The notes beneath the pieces were generated by a model. It did no database searches. It had not been told where the DNA came from and worked only from the letters and a program-made list of their open reading frames with translations. From NCBI RefSeq assembly GCF_007786455.1, contig NZ_VNJK01000003.1, positions 62,001 to 126,000 of the forward strand: 64,000 nt of DNA, in the 5' to 3' direction. Shown in pieces: positions 42,948 through 52,447 of the stretch. The translations under genes and the position numbers were made by a program. Position 1 is the first letter of the stretch, and each line of letters opens with the position of its first letter. This DNA comes from Paenibacillus agilis. Lineage in GTDB: Bacteria > Bacillota > Bacilli > Paenibacillales > Paenibacillaceae.

Positions 42948-44099
42948 TTATCTCAACTTGCTAAAAAACGAACAAATTTTCTCCGCAAGCAATCTTGGTT
43001 GTTCAGCCGCCACAAAATGCCCTCCTGTATTGAGCTCCTCCCAACTCATAATGTTAGGGAACATTCTCTCCACGTATTCTCTTGGGGGACGTTCATGTGC
43101 TTGTGTAGCAGTCAGGGCAACACCGATTGGCACTTGAGAGATATCATGCTCATCCGGCCACTTCGTATGCTTGCCTTCAAAGTAGAAGCGATTAGATGCA
43201 TTCATCGTTTGTGTAAACCAATATAAAGATACGTTCGTCAGCAAGCTTTCTTTACTAAAGTGCTGCTCTAGATCTACGCTCGTTGGGCCTGTCCACAGGT
43301 ACCATTTCTCTAAAATAAATGCAGCGAGGCCCACAGGCGAATCATGAAGCGAGTAGGCCAACGTCTGTGGCTTTGTGCCAAGTATATGCGCATAACCGCC
43401 TTCTTCGTTGTACCATTGTTTGCAGCAGTCGAGATACTTTTGCTCCGCATCAGATAGAACGGCATCTTTTGCGATGTAAGGGCTTGGATTGCCTGGGGAA
43501 GTCGTATGATAGCCGATTACGTGTTCAGGATAATCCAAGCAAAGTAAGCCTAAAATGCTCGCTCCAAGATCATAGCCGTGTGTGGCAAACTTGTTGTAGC
43601 CTAGTGCTTGCATTAATTTTACGAGAATATCTGCTGCCTGACGATCCTCGAATCCAGGTGTAGCAGGAATATCAGAGAATCCATGCCCTGGGATCGATGG
43701 GATGACAACATCAAAGGAATCATCGGGATTGCCGCCATATCGTTCAGGATTGGTCAGATAAGGGATAAGATCGAGCATTTCATAAAAGGTACTTGGCCAA
43801 CCATGGGGAATCAGAATCGGCATCGGATTACGACCGTTCCCACGTACATGCACATAGTGTATATCGAGCCCATCAATCTTCATTTTGAAATTAGGATACG
43901 AATTGATTCTAGCTTCAACCTTGCGCCAGTCGAACTCCTCTCTCCAATAACTCGCCATATCTTTCATCCAATCCAATGGAATACCGTATTCCCACTTGGA
44001 ATCGCGAATTTCATCAGGCCAGCGAGTCAGATCCAGTCGTTTATGGAGGTCGTCGAGCTCTTTACTATCGATGTTGATGGTAAAAGGTCTACAGTTCAT
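42948..44099 (-). CDS. Epoxide hydrolase (alpha/beta hydrolase with EHN domain)
   Basis: The 383-residue protein has the N-terminal EHN domain (about 1-110, beginning PFTINIDSKELDDLHKRL) followed by the alpha/beta core: oxyanion-loop HGWP (about 99-102), nucleophile Asp in THGYDLGASI (about residue 172), lid domain (200-300) and the late catalytic His in NTGGHFVAAEQP. It opens epoxides to diols; bacterial homologs act on aromatic or terpenoid epoxides. It is cytoplasmic and of usual length for the microsomal/juvenile-hormone-type group. It lies divergent from a CGNR regulator, with a palindrome between them, suggesting substrate-linked regulation. Confidence 0.92.
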   Translation of the reverse strand: MNCRPFTINIDSKELDDLHKRLDLTRWPDEIRDSKWEYGIPLDWMKDMASYWREEFDWRKVEARINSYPNFKMKIDGLDIHYVHVRGNGRNPMPILIPHGWPSTFYEMLDLIPYLTNPERYGGNPDDSFDVVIPSIPGHGFSDIPATPGFEDRQAADILVKLMQALGYNKFATHGYDLGASILGLLCLDYPEHVIGYHTTSPGNPSPYIAKDAVLSDAEQKYLDCCKQWYNEEGGYAHILGTKPQTLAYSLHDSPVGLAAFILEKWYLWTGPTSVDLEQHFSKESLLTNVSLYWFTQTMNASNRFYFEGKHTKWPDEHDISQVPIGVALTATQAHERPPREYVERMFPNIMSWEELNTGGHFVAAEQPRLLAEKICSFFSKLR

Positions 44100-44271
44100 A
44101 GAAGGGTGCTCCTTATTATGATGAGATTGTGATGAAGATAAACAGTATAATTTCTAAATACATAGACAAATGGAATCTGCAAAGTAGTAAGAATACTGTG
44201 CTAATGGTAAGTACTCTGATAAACTTTTGTTACATGGATTCGTAAGAAATAAATGATATGACCGTTTAAGT

Positions 44272-44316
44272 TATTTTACTGGTTAATTAACCGTTAAAAC
44301 TATTTTATTGGTTAAT
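44272..44316. promoter_or_regulatory. Divergent operator between epoxide hydrolase and CGNR genes
   Basis: TATTTTA(C/T)TGGTTAAT occurs twice as a direct repeat (44272-44287 and 44301-44316). The first copy runs into the perfect palindrome GGTTAATTAACC (44281-44292). It is just upstream of the CGNR gene and in the shared intergenic region, so it probably binds the CGNR regulator. This is an inference from position. Confidence 0.55.
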
Positions 44317-44344
44317 GTTGGGCTAGTCAATAGGAGTGTTGACG

Positions 44345-44899
44345 ATGGATACGGCGTATACGGAACTTGAACTAATCGCGGCTTTTTTTAATACGTACGA
44401 TAGAAGGTTGCGATTTGAAGGGGATATTGGGGTAGAACATTTGCAGCATCCACAGCATTTATATACTTGGCTGCTTGAACATCAATTGATTACCAAACAG
44501 GATGAAGTGACAGAACAAGTGCTGGAGCGGGCTTTGGAATTGAGATCAGAAGCTCGGAAAATGATTGTAAATAATGAGTTCGATCACGCGGAACACGAAT
44601 GGAAAGCTATGAATGAGCTGTTGAGTCAATTTGCGTTTAGGATTCATTTTAATGATGAGTTAGCACAGTTATATCCGCTGCATCATGATGGAATGAATGG
44701 GGTAGCAAAATTAATCGTTCTTATATTTGAGCTGAAAAGAAAACAGATGTGGCACCGAATTCGAGTATGTTCAGCCCCTGACTGTCAGTGGGTATTTGTA
44801 GACCATTCACGACCGGGGACGGGGCGATGGTGTACGATGAAGGCCTGTGGCAATCGAGCAAAGAATAAGGCTTATCGTGATCGCAACAAGCAATTGTAG
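44345..44899 (+). CDS. CGNR zinc-finger transcriptional regulator
   Basis: The protein has 184 residues from the ATG at 44345 (AGGAG 10 bases upstream; a GTG three codons earlier is possible). An N-terminal ABATE-type helical ligand domain (about 1-130) is followed by the CGNR zinc finger: Cys in RVCSAPDCQWVF, then RWCTMKACGNRAKNKAY, giving the C-x4-C-x(15+)-C-x3-CGNR pattern. The domain binds DNA. It is divergent from the epoxide hydrolase gene, whose expression it probably controls in answer to the epoxide or a related compound. A bidirectional terminator follows. Confidence 0.9.
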   Translation: MDTAYTELELIAAFFNTYDRRLRFEGDIGVEHLQHPQHLYTWLLEHQLITKQDEVTEQVLERALELRSEARKMIVNNEFDHAEHEWKAMNELLSQFAFRIHFNDELAQLYPLHHDGMNGVAKLIVLIFELKRKQMWHRIRVCSAPDCQWVFVDHSRPGTGRWCTMKACGNRAKNKAYRDRNKQL

Positions 44900-44947
44900 A
44901 ATAGTTGTGGCTAATCCGCCGCCTATTCTGGCTATATAACAAAGAAA

Positions 44948-44984
44948 CAACCGCCTGCTAAGTATGTTAGCAGGCGGTTGTCTT
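44948..44984. terminator. Bidirectional terminator between CGNR and adhesin genes
   Basis: Perfect 14-bp inverted repeat CAACCGCCTGCTAA / TTAGCAGGCGGTTG with T-rich flanks on both strands; it serves the two convergent genes. Confidence 0.9.
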
Positions 44985-44996
44985 ATGAAATGAATA

Positions 44997-47900
44997 TTAT
45001 GATTTCAGCCATTTCTTGCGCGTTGCTAGCAATGCAGCCCCGAGTAGCATGAGCATAAAACCTGCTAGCTGCATTGGAAGGGAGCTTTCTTCCCCTGTTT
45101 TAGGCAGTACGTTATTAGAAGATTTGTCCTTAATCTTGTCAGGTGTTTCGTTGTTAGTCGAGCCACCATCAGAAGGATGATCAGTACCGCCATTCGCCCC
45201 ACTGTCTGGAGGAGTGATAGTACCATTATCCGAACCACCATCAGAAGGATTGTCGGTACCGTTATCCGAACCGCCGTCGGAAGGATTATCAGTACCGTTA
45301 TCTGAACCACCGTCAGAAGGATTGTCAGTGCCGTTATCCGAACCACCGTCAGAGGGATTGTCAGTGCCGTTATCTGAACCACCATCGGAAGGATTATCCT
45401 TACCGTTATCTGTGCCTTCATCTGGGATTTCTGGTCTATTTGGCGTTTCTTCACCACCATCTACTGGTGGAATTATGATTGGCGGCTGTGGTGGAACTGG
45501 CTTGCGTTTGTTCTCTACAGTCACGACTGTCTCTTGTTTAGAAATAACTACGAATTCCGTAAGTTTCTGCTCAATGAGATAGCCTTCTGGTGCTTTTACC
45601 TCTTCGGCAAAATATTTGCCCGGCTTAAGCGTCGGAATGATCAACTGCCCGTTCGTGTCTGTCGACATGAGTGCGAGCGGTTGTCCAGCTAAGTCTGTCA
45701 CAGGCTGCTGATTTGCGTCCAGCAGTCTGAACTGAGCACCAGCAAGTGTAACCGTGGGCTTGCCTGTTTCAATCTTGATGAGCTTAAGCGAACCTGCAAT
45801 TGGCTCGAACTTATTCTCTACTGTAATGACCGTTTCTTTTTCACTTGCGATAATGAATTCCGTTAACTTTTGCTCAATGAGATAGCCTTTTGGCGCAATC
45901 ACTTCTTCAGCAAAATACTTGCCTGGCTTCAAAGCGGGAACTGTAAGCTGTCCGTCTGCTCCAGTCGTCATCAGCGGAAGCGGTTGTCCAGCTTTATCCG
46001 TCAATGGCTGCTGATTCTCATCTAGAATTCTGAATTGAGCGTCAGCGAGTGTAACGGTGGGCTTGCCTGTTTCAATCTTAATGAGCTTCAGAGAACCTGG
46101 AAGCGGTTCGCGTTTGTTCTCAACTGTAGTAACCGTTTCTTTTTCGCTAACGATCACGAATTCGGTCAATTTGTTTTCGATAAGATAACCTTCTGGTGCC
46201 TTCACTTCTTCAGCAAAATATTTACCTGGTTTCAGAACAGGAACTATAAGTTGTCCGGTAGTACCAGTTGTCATCAGTGGAAGCGGCTTGCCAGCCTTAT
46301 CCGTAACGGGCTGTTGATTCTCATCCAACAGTTGGAATTGAGCACCAGCAAGTGTAACCGTAGGTTTGCCTGATTCGATCTTGATTAGCTTCAGAGAACC
46401 TGGAAGAGGCTCACGCATATTTTCTACCGTGACTACCGTTTCCTTGTCACTGACAATGTGGAACTCCGTCAATTTGTTCTCGATGAGATAGTCTTTAGGT
46501 GCAACTACTTCTTCAGCAAAATACTTGCCTGGCTTCAGAGCAGGAACTTTAATCTGACCATTCGCGTCTGTTGTCATCAACGGAAGCGGCTTACCAGCCT
46601 TATCCGTAACGGGCTGTTGATGCTCGTCCAGCAATCTGAACTGGGCGCCAGCAAGTGTAACGCTCGGCTTACCCGTCTCGATCTTGATCAATTTCAATGA
46701 ACCTGGTGACTTGCTATTTTCGAATGTGAACGTGAGCATTTGCTCGTCCACAATGTTGAATTTCAACGGTGTTGGATCTAGTTCATATCCAGCTGGAGCT
46801 TTCGTTTCTACTAACTGATAGCTTCCTACAGGAAGATTGCCGATAGGCAGCCTTCCGGATTGAGCAGTCGTTAATCCGCTGCGCAGCGCTTTTCCAGCAC
46901 GATCTTGCAGCTGGAATACAGCTCCCGCAAGTGTCTTGCTAGTGTCGCTTGAATCGACTTTCGTCAATTCAACAGAGCCTTTGATTTGCTTATTTTTAGC
47001 AGTAAATGTCTTAGGCATTTGTTGATTGGAGTCAATCGTAAACTTGATTGGTGTGTCATCAAGCTTATAGCCTGTAGGTGCTGCAACTTCGATTAGTTGA
47101 TAGTTACCTGGCTTCAAGCCTGTTACATCAATCTTCCCTTTAACTGTCTTCAAATTCGTATGGCCAGCTACATCTTGATAGTTACCGCTGCCATCATCGG
47201 CTTGAAGCTTGAACACAGCGCCATCTAGAAGCTTCGCAGGTGCGTCAGCATCAACCTTCGTCAACACGACTCCCCACTCATCTTTCGTATTCAGCACTGT
47301 AATTAGCATCGATGACTTGTTTACTTTAACGAGAGTTCCTTTACCTGTATACTGCGCATTCAAGACATAACCAGCAGGTGCTTCTAGCTCCTTAATGAAA
47401 TAGTCATTGTATTTAAAGTTGGTAAAGGTAGCTTCGCCATTTATGTCGGTTACGACTTCTTGCAGCAGCATGCTGCCGCTCTTATCATAGAGACCGAACT
47501 TAGCGCCAGCTAGTGGCTGATTCGTATCTTTATCTTCTTTAAGGATTTTGATATTTCCTTTTTGAACAATGGTACCGCCACCGCCGGCTCCAGAGAAACT
47601 AACCTCAACCTCATTCTCTTTGCCTTCATTGACTGTCCCTGTCGATTGTCCTTTAAAGGAAACTTTGTTCGTAATCTTCTCTTTGTTACCTGCATTAATG
47701 AAGGAGGTGTACTCCAGCAAATAAGCTGTTTCGATATCCTTGTTGAACGTAAGCGAAAGTGTATTGCCCTTAACGTCTAAGGTATAGTCTGCAGGGTTTA
47801 CAGCACTTCCTTTGCTTATTGTTCCGTCTTTCCGCACTGTGTAGTGATACAGCTTAACCGTATCTGGCAATAAAATCTGATTCGCTGAAAGCGTATCTGT

Positions 47901-50312
47901 CAACGTGGAGCCAGCCGTTATATACGATTGGCTGCGGTTAATATGAACTTGCCAGTAAGCAAACTCTGAGTTAGCTCCTGTGCCCTGCACACCATTCTTA
48001 AATACATATTCCTTTTGGTGTAGCGGTGTAACCGTAGCGATTTTGTCGAATAGGGTGCTCGTCGAGCTCGCCCCGTCACGCAAAGTAGCATGGTTGCTGT
48101 ATGAACCTTCTACGGCAAGCCCTTTAAGGCTTGTCTTATACGTAATACGGTAAGCAGAATTAATCGGCTGATTGAATCGCAGCTCAAAGCCTTCATCACC
48201 AGCTGCATTTTTCACCGTATCATCAAACGTATAAGCGGAAGGCGGCACGAGTGCTCCCGGTGTAACCGTATTTTGATTACCGGATAGTGTCAGGTGCTGC
48301 ACTTTGAATGAATCTTTCACGAATGTTTGCTTACCTTTATAGAAGTCGCGAAGGACTGGGTCATTAATGGTATGGAGATTGTAGTTAATATCAATCGTCC
48401 ACGTAATTTCCTTGGTTTGTGCATCATAAACGCCGGTTTTGTTTCCGTTATCCTTCGTATAGCTATCAGGATCAACGGTAACGTTCTTCGTAATGGAAGG
48501 CTGTGCGACACCGTTTTCTTCCCAGTTCAATGTTGCTTTATTTGAGTATTGCGACTTGTTCGCAGTTGGGTCGAACTTGGTTTTGTACTTAAGAGTAAGT
48601 TTCTTATCAACCTGTTTAAGGAAAGTAAGAGTGAACCCTTCTGTATACTGCGCATTAGGTGCAATGGTGTAATCTACATTTTTTGTAAAGCCTAATGCAG
48701 TCAAGCTGTCAACCAAGCTGCTCTCGATGAACGTCAATCCTTGATTCGGGAAGCGGTCCGTAATGACCACTTTGTCCATTTTCTTCTCATCGAAGTTCAG
48801 CTCAAGCTGCCATTCCATTGTTTTGTCTGCATAATTAATTGCTCCAGGTTTCTTGTGGAAAATAGCCTGGGTAAGCGTTTGTCCCGCTGTAATATTGTCA
48901 TTATTATCAGGAATTTTAACTTGGTTCGTAATGTTCACATTTTGATGAACACGATCGATAGCCTTTGTCGCGTACTTAATTTCATAAGCATGCTCAATGT
49001 CTTTAAGGAACTTCACAGTAAAGCCGTGACTAACTGTGTCATCGATGACATAGTCAGTTCCTTCAACGAGCGGTACGCCAACTTGTGTCGCATTGCCATT
49101 GTTGTCAATCTTCATTTGGGTCACTGTGATTGGCCGAACTAATTCCATTTTCGACTTGTCAAAATGATCCTCGATATAAGCTTTCGCTTGACCAATACGC
49201 TGCTCATTATAGTTGTACTGGATTGACCAATTAACCAATTGCTTATCACGTATGTAGCCGAGATTCTTCTTGCCAAGCGGTTTGCTGTACTTTACATTTA
49301 CAGTTGTTTTTGCCTCTAACGGCGTAGTCTGATTCGTACCAGTAACCGTTGCTTTATTTGTAAATGAAGCATCTACCGTTCCGTTAATCTTTGTTTTGTA
49401 CACCACACGATATGCGTTATGTATATCGCCCAATTGAAGTTCAAAGCCATCCGCCGTTTGCTGTGGCGTAATACCTGGAACGGGAGTGCTCTCCGCCTTA
49501 ATTGTACCATCCAATAGAACTTCCGCTTTGTACATGTTAATCGAACTAAGGTCGATCGTAAGTCCAGCAGGAAGCTTATCAGCGAATACAGCCTGATCGA
49601 TTTTTTGCTCGTCAGTATTAATATAGACTTCCCAACTAATTTCACTAGCGTTCATGCCTTTGTTAGCTTTGCCTTGCTTGTCCATACCATCATCGTCTTT
49701 ACCCTTGAAGTGAACAGGAACAATGATGGTATCTGCTTCAAATACGAATTCAATATTTTGCTGCGTTCCACCTGTAAACTTATTTTTGTCGAATTGTCTC
49801 CATACAAAGAAGCTACCATGTACTTCTTGACCTTCAACGAGTTCATTGAAAGTAAAGGTTACTTGGCCTTGTGGTGTTACGACATACGTCCCGACTCCGC
49901 CATCCAATGAACCTTCTAATTTGCGGTCCAGAAGGAACTTATCCGGAAGTTGGAAGGTAAAGGTTGAACCTTTGCCATACGGATGGTTTTTAGGAAGCTC
50001 CCAAGCAAGGTCAATCTGTACTTTTGCGCCTAGATCAGGTCGAACTTGGGTAATGTTATTTTTATTCTCATCCGTGATGACTACGGAGTTAATAATGTTA
50101 TCTGTAATAACTCCATAGGTACTGCCTGTGACACTAGTATTGTTGCCGTAGGTTGCATTCGCAACTGATTGGTTAGCATGACTGCTAGTCGGGAACAGGG
50201 GATTGCCCTGACCTGAGTTTGCAACGACTAGTGAAGGAGGCAGCACGAGATTCACCAGAATTGAGATGACCAGTAGGCCACTGAAAAACTTTCTAGTGTT
50301 GTGCCTATGCAT
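44997..50312 (-). CDS. Giant LPXTG-anchored adhesin (collagen-binding and CnaB/SpaA domains)
   Basis: The protein has 1771 residues; start ATG with AAGGAGAG 6 bases upstream. Order: signal peptide (about 1-31); Ig-like adhesin domain (about 50-195); several collagen-binding-type beta domains of about 130-150 residues (about 200-880); a CnaB/SpaA array (about 914-1607) whose last four units are near-identical 101-residue repeats; an Asp/Asn/Gly/Ser/Pro-rich wall-spanning repeat (about 1632-1697); and LPKTG at 1736-1740, a membrane helix and a Lys/Arg tail. The CnaB units keep the Lys (LIKIE), Glu (AEEV) and Asn (VEN) that form intramolecular isopeptide bonds. The sortase gene lies just upstream in the same direction. 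It is a likely surface adhesin with binding specificity unknown. Confidence 0.93.
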   Translation of the reverse strand: MHRHNTRKFFSGLLVISILVNLVLPPSLVVANSGQGNPLFPTSSHANQSVANATYGNNTSVTGSTYGVITDNIINSVVITDENKNNITQVRPDLGAKVQIDLAWELPKNHPYGKGSTFTFQLPDKFLLDRKLEGSLDGGVGTYVVTPQGQVTFTFNELVEGQEVHGSFFVWRQFDKNKFTGGTQQNIEFVFEADTIIVPVHFKGKDDDGMDKQGKANKGMNASEISWEVYINTDEQKIDQAVFADKLPAGLTIDLSSINMYKAEVLLDGTIKAESTPVPGITPQQTADGFELQLGDIHNAYRVVYKTKINGTVDASFTNKATVTGTNQTTPLEAKTTVNVKYSKPLGKKNLGYIRDKQLVNWSIQYNYNEQRIGQAKAYIEDHFDKSKMELVRPITVTQMKIDNNGNATQVGVPLVEGTDYVIDDTVSHGFTVKFLKDIEHAYEIKYATKAIDRVHQNVNITNQVKIPDNNDNITAGQTLTQAIFHKKPGAINYADKTMEWQLELNFDEKKMDKVVITDRFPNQGLTFIESSLVDSLTALGFTKNVDYTIAPNAQYTEGFTLTFLKQVDKKLTLKYKTKFDPTANKSQYSNKATLNWEENGVAQPSITKNVTVDPDSYTKDNGNKTGVYDAQTKEITWTIDINYNLHTINDPVLRDFYKGKQTFVKDSFKVQHLTLSGNQNTVTPGALVPPSAYTFDDTVKNAAGDEGFELRFNQPINSAYRITYKTSLKGLAVEGSYSNHATLRDGASSTSTLFDKIATVTPLHQKEYVFKNGVQGTGANSEFAYWQVHINRSQSYITAGSTLTDTLSANQILLPDTVKLYHYTVRKDGTISKGSAVNPADYTLDVKGNTLSLTFNKDIETAYLLEYTSFINAGNKEKITNKVSFKGQSTGTVNEGKENEVEVSFSGAGGGGTIVQKGNIKILKEDKDTNQPLAGAKFGLYDKSGSMLLQEVVTDINGEATFTNFKYNDYFIKELEAPAGYVLNAQYTGKGTLVKVNKSSMLITVLNTKDEWGVVLTKVDADAPAKLLDGAVFKLQADDGSGNYQDVAGHTNLKTVKGKIDVTGLKPGNYQLIEVAAPTGYKLDDTPIKFTIDSNQQMPKTFTAKNKQIKGSVELTKVDSSDTSKTLAGAVFQLQDRAGKALRSGLTTAQSGRLPIGNLPVGSYQLVETKAPAGYELDPTPLKFNIVDEQMLTFTFENSKSPGSLKLIKIETGKPSVTLAGAQFRLLDEHQQPVTDKAGKPLPLMTTDANGQIKVPALKPGKYFAEEVVAPKDYLIENKLTEFHIVSDKETVVTVENMREPLPGSLKLIKIESGKPTVTLAGAQFQLLDENQQPVTDKAGKPLPLMTTGTTGQLIVPVLKPGKYFAEEVKAPEGYLIENKLTEFVIVSEKETVTTVENKREPLPGSLKLIKIETGKPTVTLADAQFRILDENQQPLTDKAGQPLPLMTTGADGQLTVPALKPGKYFAEEVIAPKGYLIEQKLTEFIIASEKETVITVENKFEPIAGSLKLIKIETGKPTVTLAGAQFRLLDANQQPVTDLAGQPLALMSTDTNGQLIIPTLKPGKYFAEEVKAPEGYLIEQKLTEFVVISKQETVVTVENKRKPVPPQPPIIIPPVDGGEETPNRPEIPDEGTDNGKDNPSDGGSDNGTDNPSDGGSDNGTDNPSDGGSDNGTDNPSDGGSDNGTDNPSDGGSDNGTITPPDSGANGGTDHPSDGGSTNNETPDKIKDKSSNNVLPKTGEESSLPMQLAGFMLMLLGAALLATRKKWLKS
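45222..45416 (-). repeat. 36-bp in-frame tandem repeat coding the wall-spanning segment
   Basis: About five to six 36-base units encode SDNGTDNPSDGG within the adhesin. Copies differ mainly by synonymous third bases, so they are old or maintained by selection on the protein. Confidence 0.85.
45492..46703 (-). repeat. 303-bp in-frame tandem repeat (four CnaB units)
   Basis: Four consecutive units of 101 codons each begin GSLKLIKIE and end with the VEN motif plus a short linker. This is a likely site for length variation by recombination. Confidence 0.85.
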
Positions 50313-50429
50313 AGATTCTCTCCTTTTCTTGCGTAGTATTTTATATGAAATTGATCAGGGGTTTTTCCCAGTTGATCAATAACTATAACGGATATCTATT
50401 TTGATCGGATAGATGTGTATTTGTCAAAT

Positions 50430-51068
50430 TTAATCGATTTTTGTCGAATGAATTTCTTCTTCCATAAATGCTTTTACGATCAGCCTGTGGGTGGCTGTAT
50501 CAATCGGATCACACGTAATGAGTGTTAATTCGCGTTCGTGTGGATTTTGGTCCAGCACAGACAAATCCTCTGGGGTGACAATGCTTTTGGAACGAACCGT
50601 ATAGGTGAACGTTCGATCCGCGGTCTCGACTTGAATGGAATCTCCGATTGCAAGTTCATCCAGTCGGTTATAATGCCGTCCGAACTTCAAGCTGCGATGG
50701 CTTGCCAAGACGTAATTTCCTATCTCACCGGGGGCTCGGCCAGGAACAACACTTCCGCTGCCTACTTTTAATGATTGTGGGGTAGCACCTTCTACGATCG
50801 GTTCCCGCAGGTCGATCTTATTGATGGCAATCGTACCGTGCACAGGAATTCCATCTATTAGCTTTGGTTCCGTGCCTGCTTTGTTTGTAGTCGTGGTAGT
50901 GGTCTGTGCGGTCTGAATAGATTGTTCTTCTAAGGAGTTTTCTTTTAAATACGCATCCCATTCCGTCAGCAGCTGCAGTTCTCTTCGTTCTTCCATATAG
51001 GTATTCCATTTTGGATACATGATAAGGAGGAGTCCGCTAATCAAGAGCATCAGAGCTGTTATCGTCAA
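50430..51068 (-). CDS. Class D-type sortase
   Basis: The 212-residue protein has an N-terminal membrane helix (about 1-18), a Thr-rich linker (about 50-65) and a sortase barrel with the catalytic set His124 (LASHRS), Cys186 (LITCDP) and Arg195 (THRLIV). It should anchor the LPKTG adhesin encoded directly downstream, 117 bases away on the same strand. The start is unclear: TTG 51068 has only a weak AAGAAG upstream. The frame stays open beyond it without ATG, GTG or TTG. A better ribosome-binding site (AAGGAAGTG) precedes an ATT in the same frame at 51101, or a GTG in another frame at 51109. Confidence 0.85.
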   Translation of the reverse strand: MTITALMLLISGLLLIMYPKWNTYMEERRELQLLTEWDAYLKENSLEEQSIQTAQTTTTTTNKAGTEPKLIDGIPVHGTIAINKIDLREPIVEGATPQSLKVGSGSVVPGRAPGEIGNYVLASHRSLKFGRHYNRLDELAIGDSIQVETADRTFTYTVRSKSIVTPEDLSVLDQNPHERELTLITCDPIDTATHRLIVKAFMEEEIHSTKID

Positions 51069-51109
51069 GATATTCTTCTTGATGTGATAAGATTTTGAAA
51101 TAGTTTCAC

Positions 51110-51325
51110 TTCCTTTCTTTCATTTTCATACGTATAGTTAACGTACTTTATCGGCTGTTGTTGCTGGAAAATGTATAGTCAACGAAGAGATCAAGAAACT
51201 GTTTTCATTATAATTGCTTCCACTGAACGATTTCTAAACAATTAGCAAATGAGTCTGCTGTTACACAAGAAAATGTACTGGCGTTCTTGCTCATGGACTT
51301 TCTATTGTAAGAGAACACAATAAAA
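51110..51325. other. Promoter region of the sortase-adhesin operon
   Basis: No gene was seen. The promoter of the leftward sortase-adhesin unit must lie here; no confident -35/-10 pair was assigned. Confidence 0.4.
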
Positions 51326-51352
51326 GGCTATCCAGTGAAAGCTAGATAGCCC
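51326..51352 (-). terminator. Terminator of the CgeB-like genes
   Basis: GGCTATC / GATAGCC stem. On the minus strand it is followed by TTTTATTG. Confidence 0.75.
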
Positions 51353-51439
51353 GCTTATATCCTTACCCCGTTGTTCTATAAGAGAAACAGGAAAATTCAC
51401 TGCAAATTCCTATTTTACACTAGTTTTTCATGTAAAAGG

Positions 51440-52417
51440 TTAAATGATGTTATGAAATTTCAATTGATTGAGCATATAACGGGCACGCTCTTTGTAGCTA
51501 TGCTGCTGCACAGCACGCATGCCCTGCTGACGTATTTGCTCGCGCTCATTAGGACGATTCGAATAATAATGGATTAGCTGTCTTGTCTCGAAAGGGGAGC
51601 TGGATACAACGAGATCTCTTCCAGGCATAAACAAGCGACGAATTTCCGGCGTATCGCTCGTTAATAGAAATCCTCCAGAACCAAGAATTTCGTATGTTCG
51701 CTGGGTAACTTGAGATAGATGATTTTGCGGTCCGATTATAATGTTGGCCGAGCTGTATACTTTGCATGCTTCTGTATAGTGCAAATAACCGTGTATCCAA
51801 GCAGCAGGCACTTGAGTACCTAGAATAGGCTTCATTTGACTCCAATGTCTTCCCCAAAAATCAATTTTAGTTCCGTCTTGCAGTAGAGGTACGATTAAAT
51901 GCTGCAAGGAATGGATTCGATAATGATCCGGATACTGCTTCAATATTTTTGCATAGCCGTTTGCGACAACTGCAACGTTGCTTTTATACTTTGCTTCGAT
52001 TTTTCCTCTGCGATGAACGCTCGGATGATAGCCGAAGTCCATATGGGCAGCAGGAATACCCATATGGATATAGTCTCGTACCTTTTCAGCAGTTACCGTA
52101 AATACAAAGTTCGGTTGAACCGTGCTTACATAGGGAGCTGAAAATGTCTGGTGGTGAGTCGGATCTTCCGTCGCCCAGAAAACATGCGGAATACCTGACT
52201 TTTTAACATATTGGTGCACCCATTTTCGTTTCGTCGCACTGTGCTCGGCGGTCCATCCTAAGCTAACAATAAGATCAGGACGATACGTACGAAGCAAATA
52301 AGGGATTTTTTTTTGAGTTAACACGCCCGAAATTTTCACGTTATGTCCTAGGTCACGGAAGCCGTTCGGAAGGCCATGAATCCACATCGGATGATTTTCT
52401 AGAAACAATACCCTCAC
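51440..52417 (-). CDS. CgeB-like spore glycosyltransferase, paralog 2
   Basis: The 325-residue cytoplasmic protein starts with GTG, 8 bases after AGGAGG. It has a two-domain GT-B-like layout: the N-terminal half begins MRVLFLENHPMWIHGLPNGF with ATEDP near 96, and the C-terminal half carries the donor-site pattern SSANIIIGPQNHLSQVTQRTYEILGSGGFLLTSDTPE. CgeB of B. subtilis is a spore maturation protein that affects spore surface glycosylation and the outermost layer. The gene lies 30 bases after its paralog's stop, so both are one transcript ended by the terminator at 51326. Confidence 0.82.
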   Translation of the reverse strand: MRVLFLENHPMWIHGLPNGFRDLGHNVKISGVLTQKKIPYLLRTYRPDLIVSLGWTAEHSATKRKWVHQYVKKSGIPHVFWATEDPTHHQTFSAPYVSTVQPNFVFTVTAEKVRDYIHMGIPAAHMDFGYHPSVHRRGKIEAKYKSNVAVVANGYAKILKQYPDHYRIHSLQHLIVPLLQDGTKIDFWGRHWSQMKPILGTQVPAAWIHGYLHYTEACKVYSSANIIIGPQNHLSQVTQRTYEILGSGGFLLTSDTPEIRRLFMPGRDLVVSSSPFETRQLIHYYSNRPNEREQIRQQGMRAVQQHSYKERARYMLNQLKFHNII

Positions 52418-52447
52418 CTTATCATCCTCCTTGTCTGTGTTGAGAAA

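Noticed and set aside
43683-44132. Plus-strand frame opposite the epoxide hydrolase
   Set aside because: It is antisense to a clear hydrolase; composition and start context are poor.
45222-45416. Regular 36-base repeats that could suggest a CRISPR array
   Set aside because: There are no unique spacers; the repeats are contiguous, in frame, and encode the adhesin's wall-spanning segment.
45214-45582. Plus-strand frame with repeated Ser-Glu-Pro-Pro units opposite the adhesin
   Set aside because: It is the antisense reading of the adhesin's 36-base repeats, with no ribosome-binding site or signal peptide.
48741-49142. Plus-strand frame opposite the adhesin N-terminal domains
   Set aside because: It is an antisense shadow with no ribosome-binding site.
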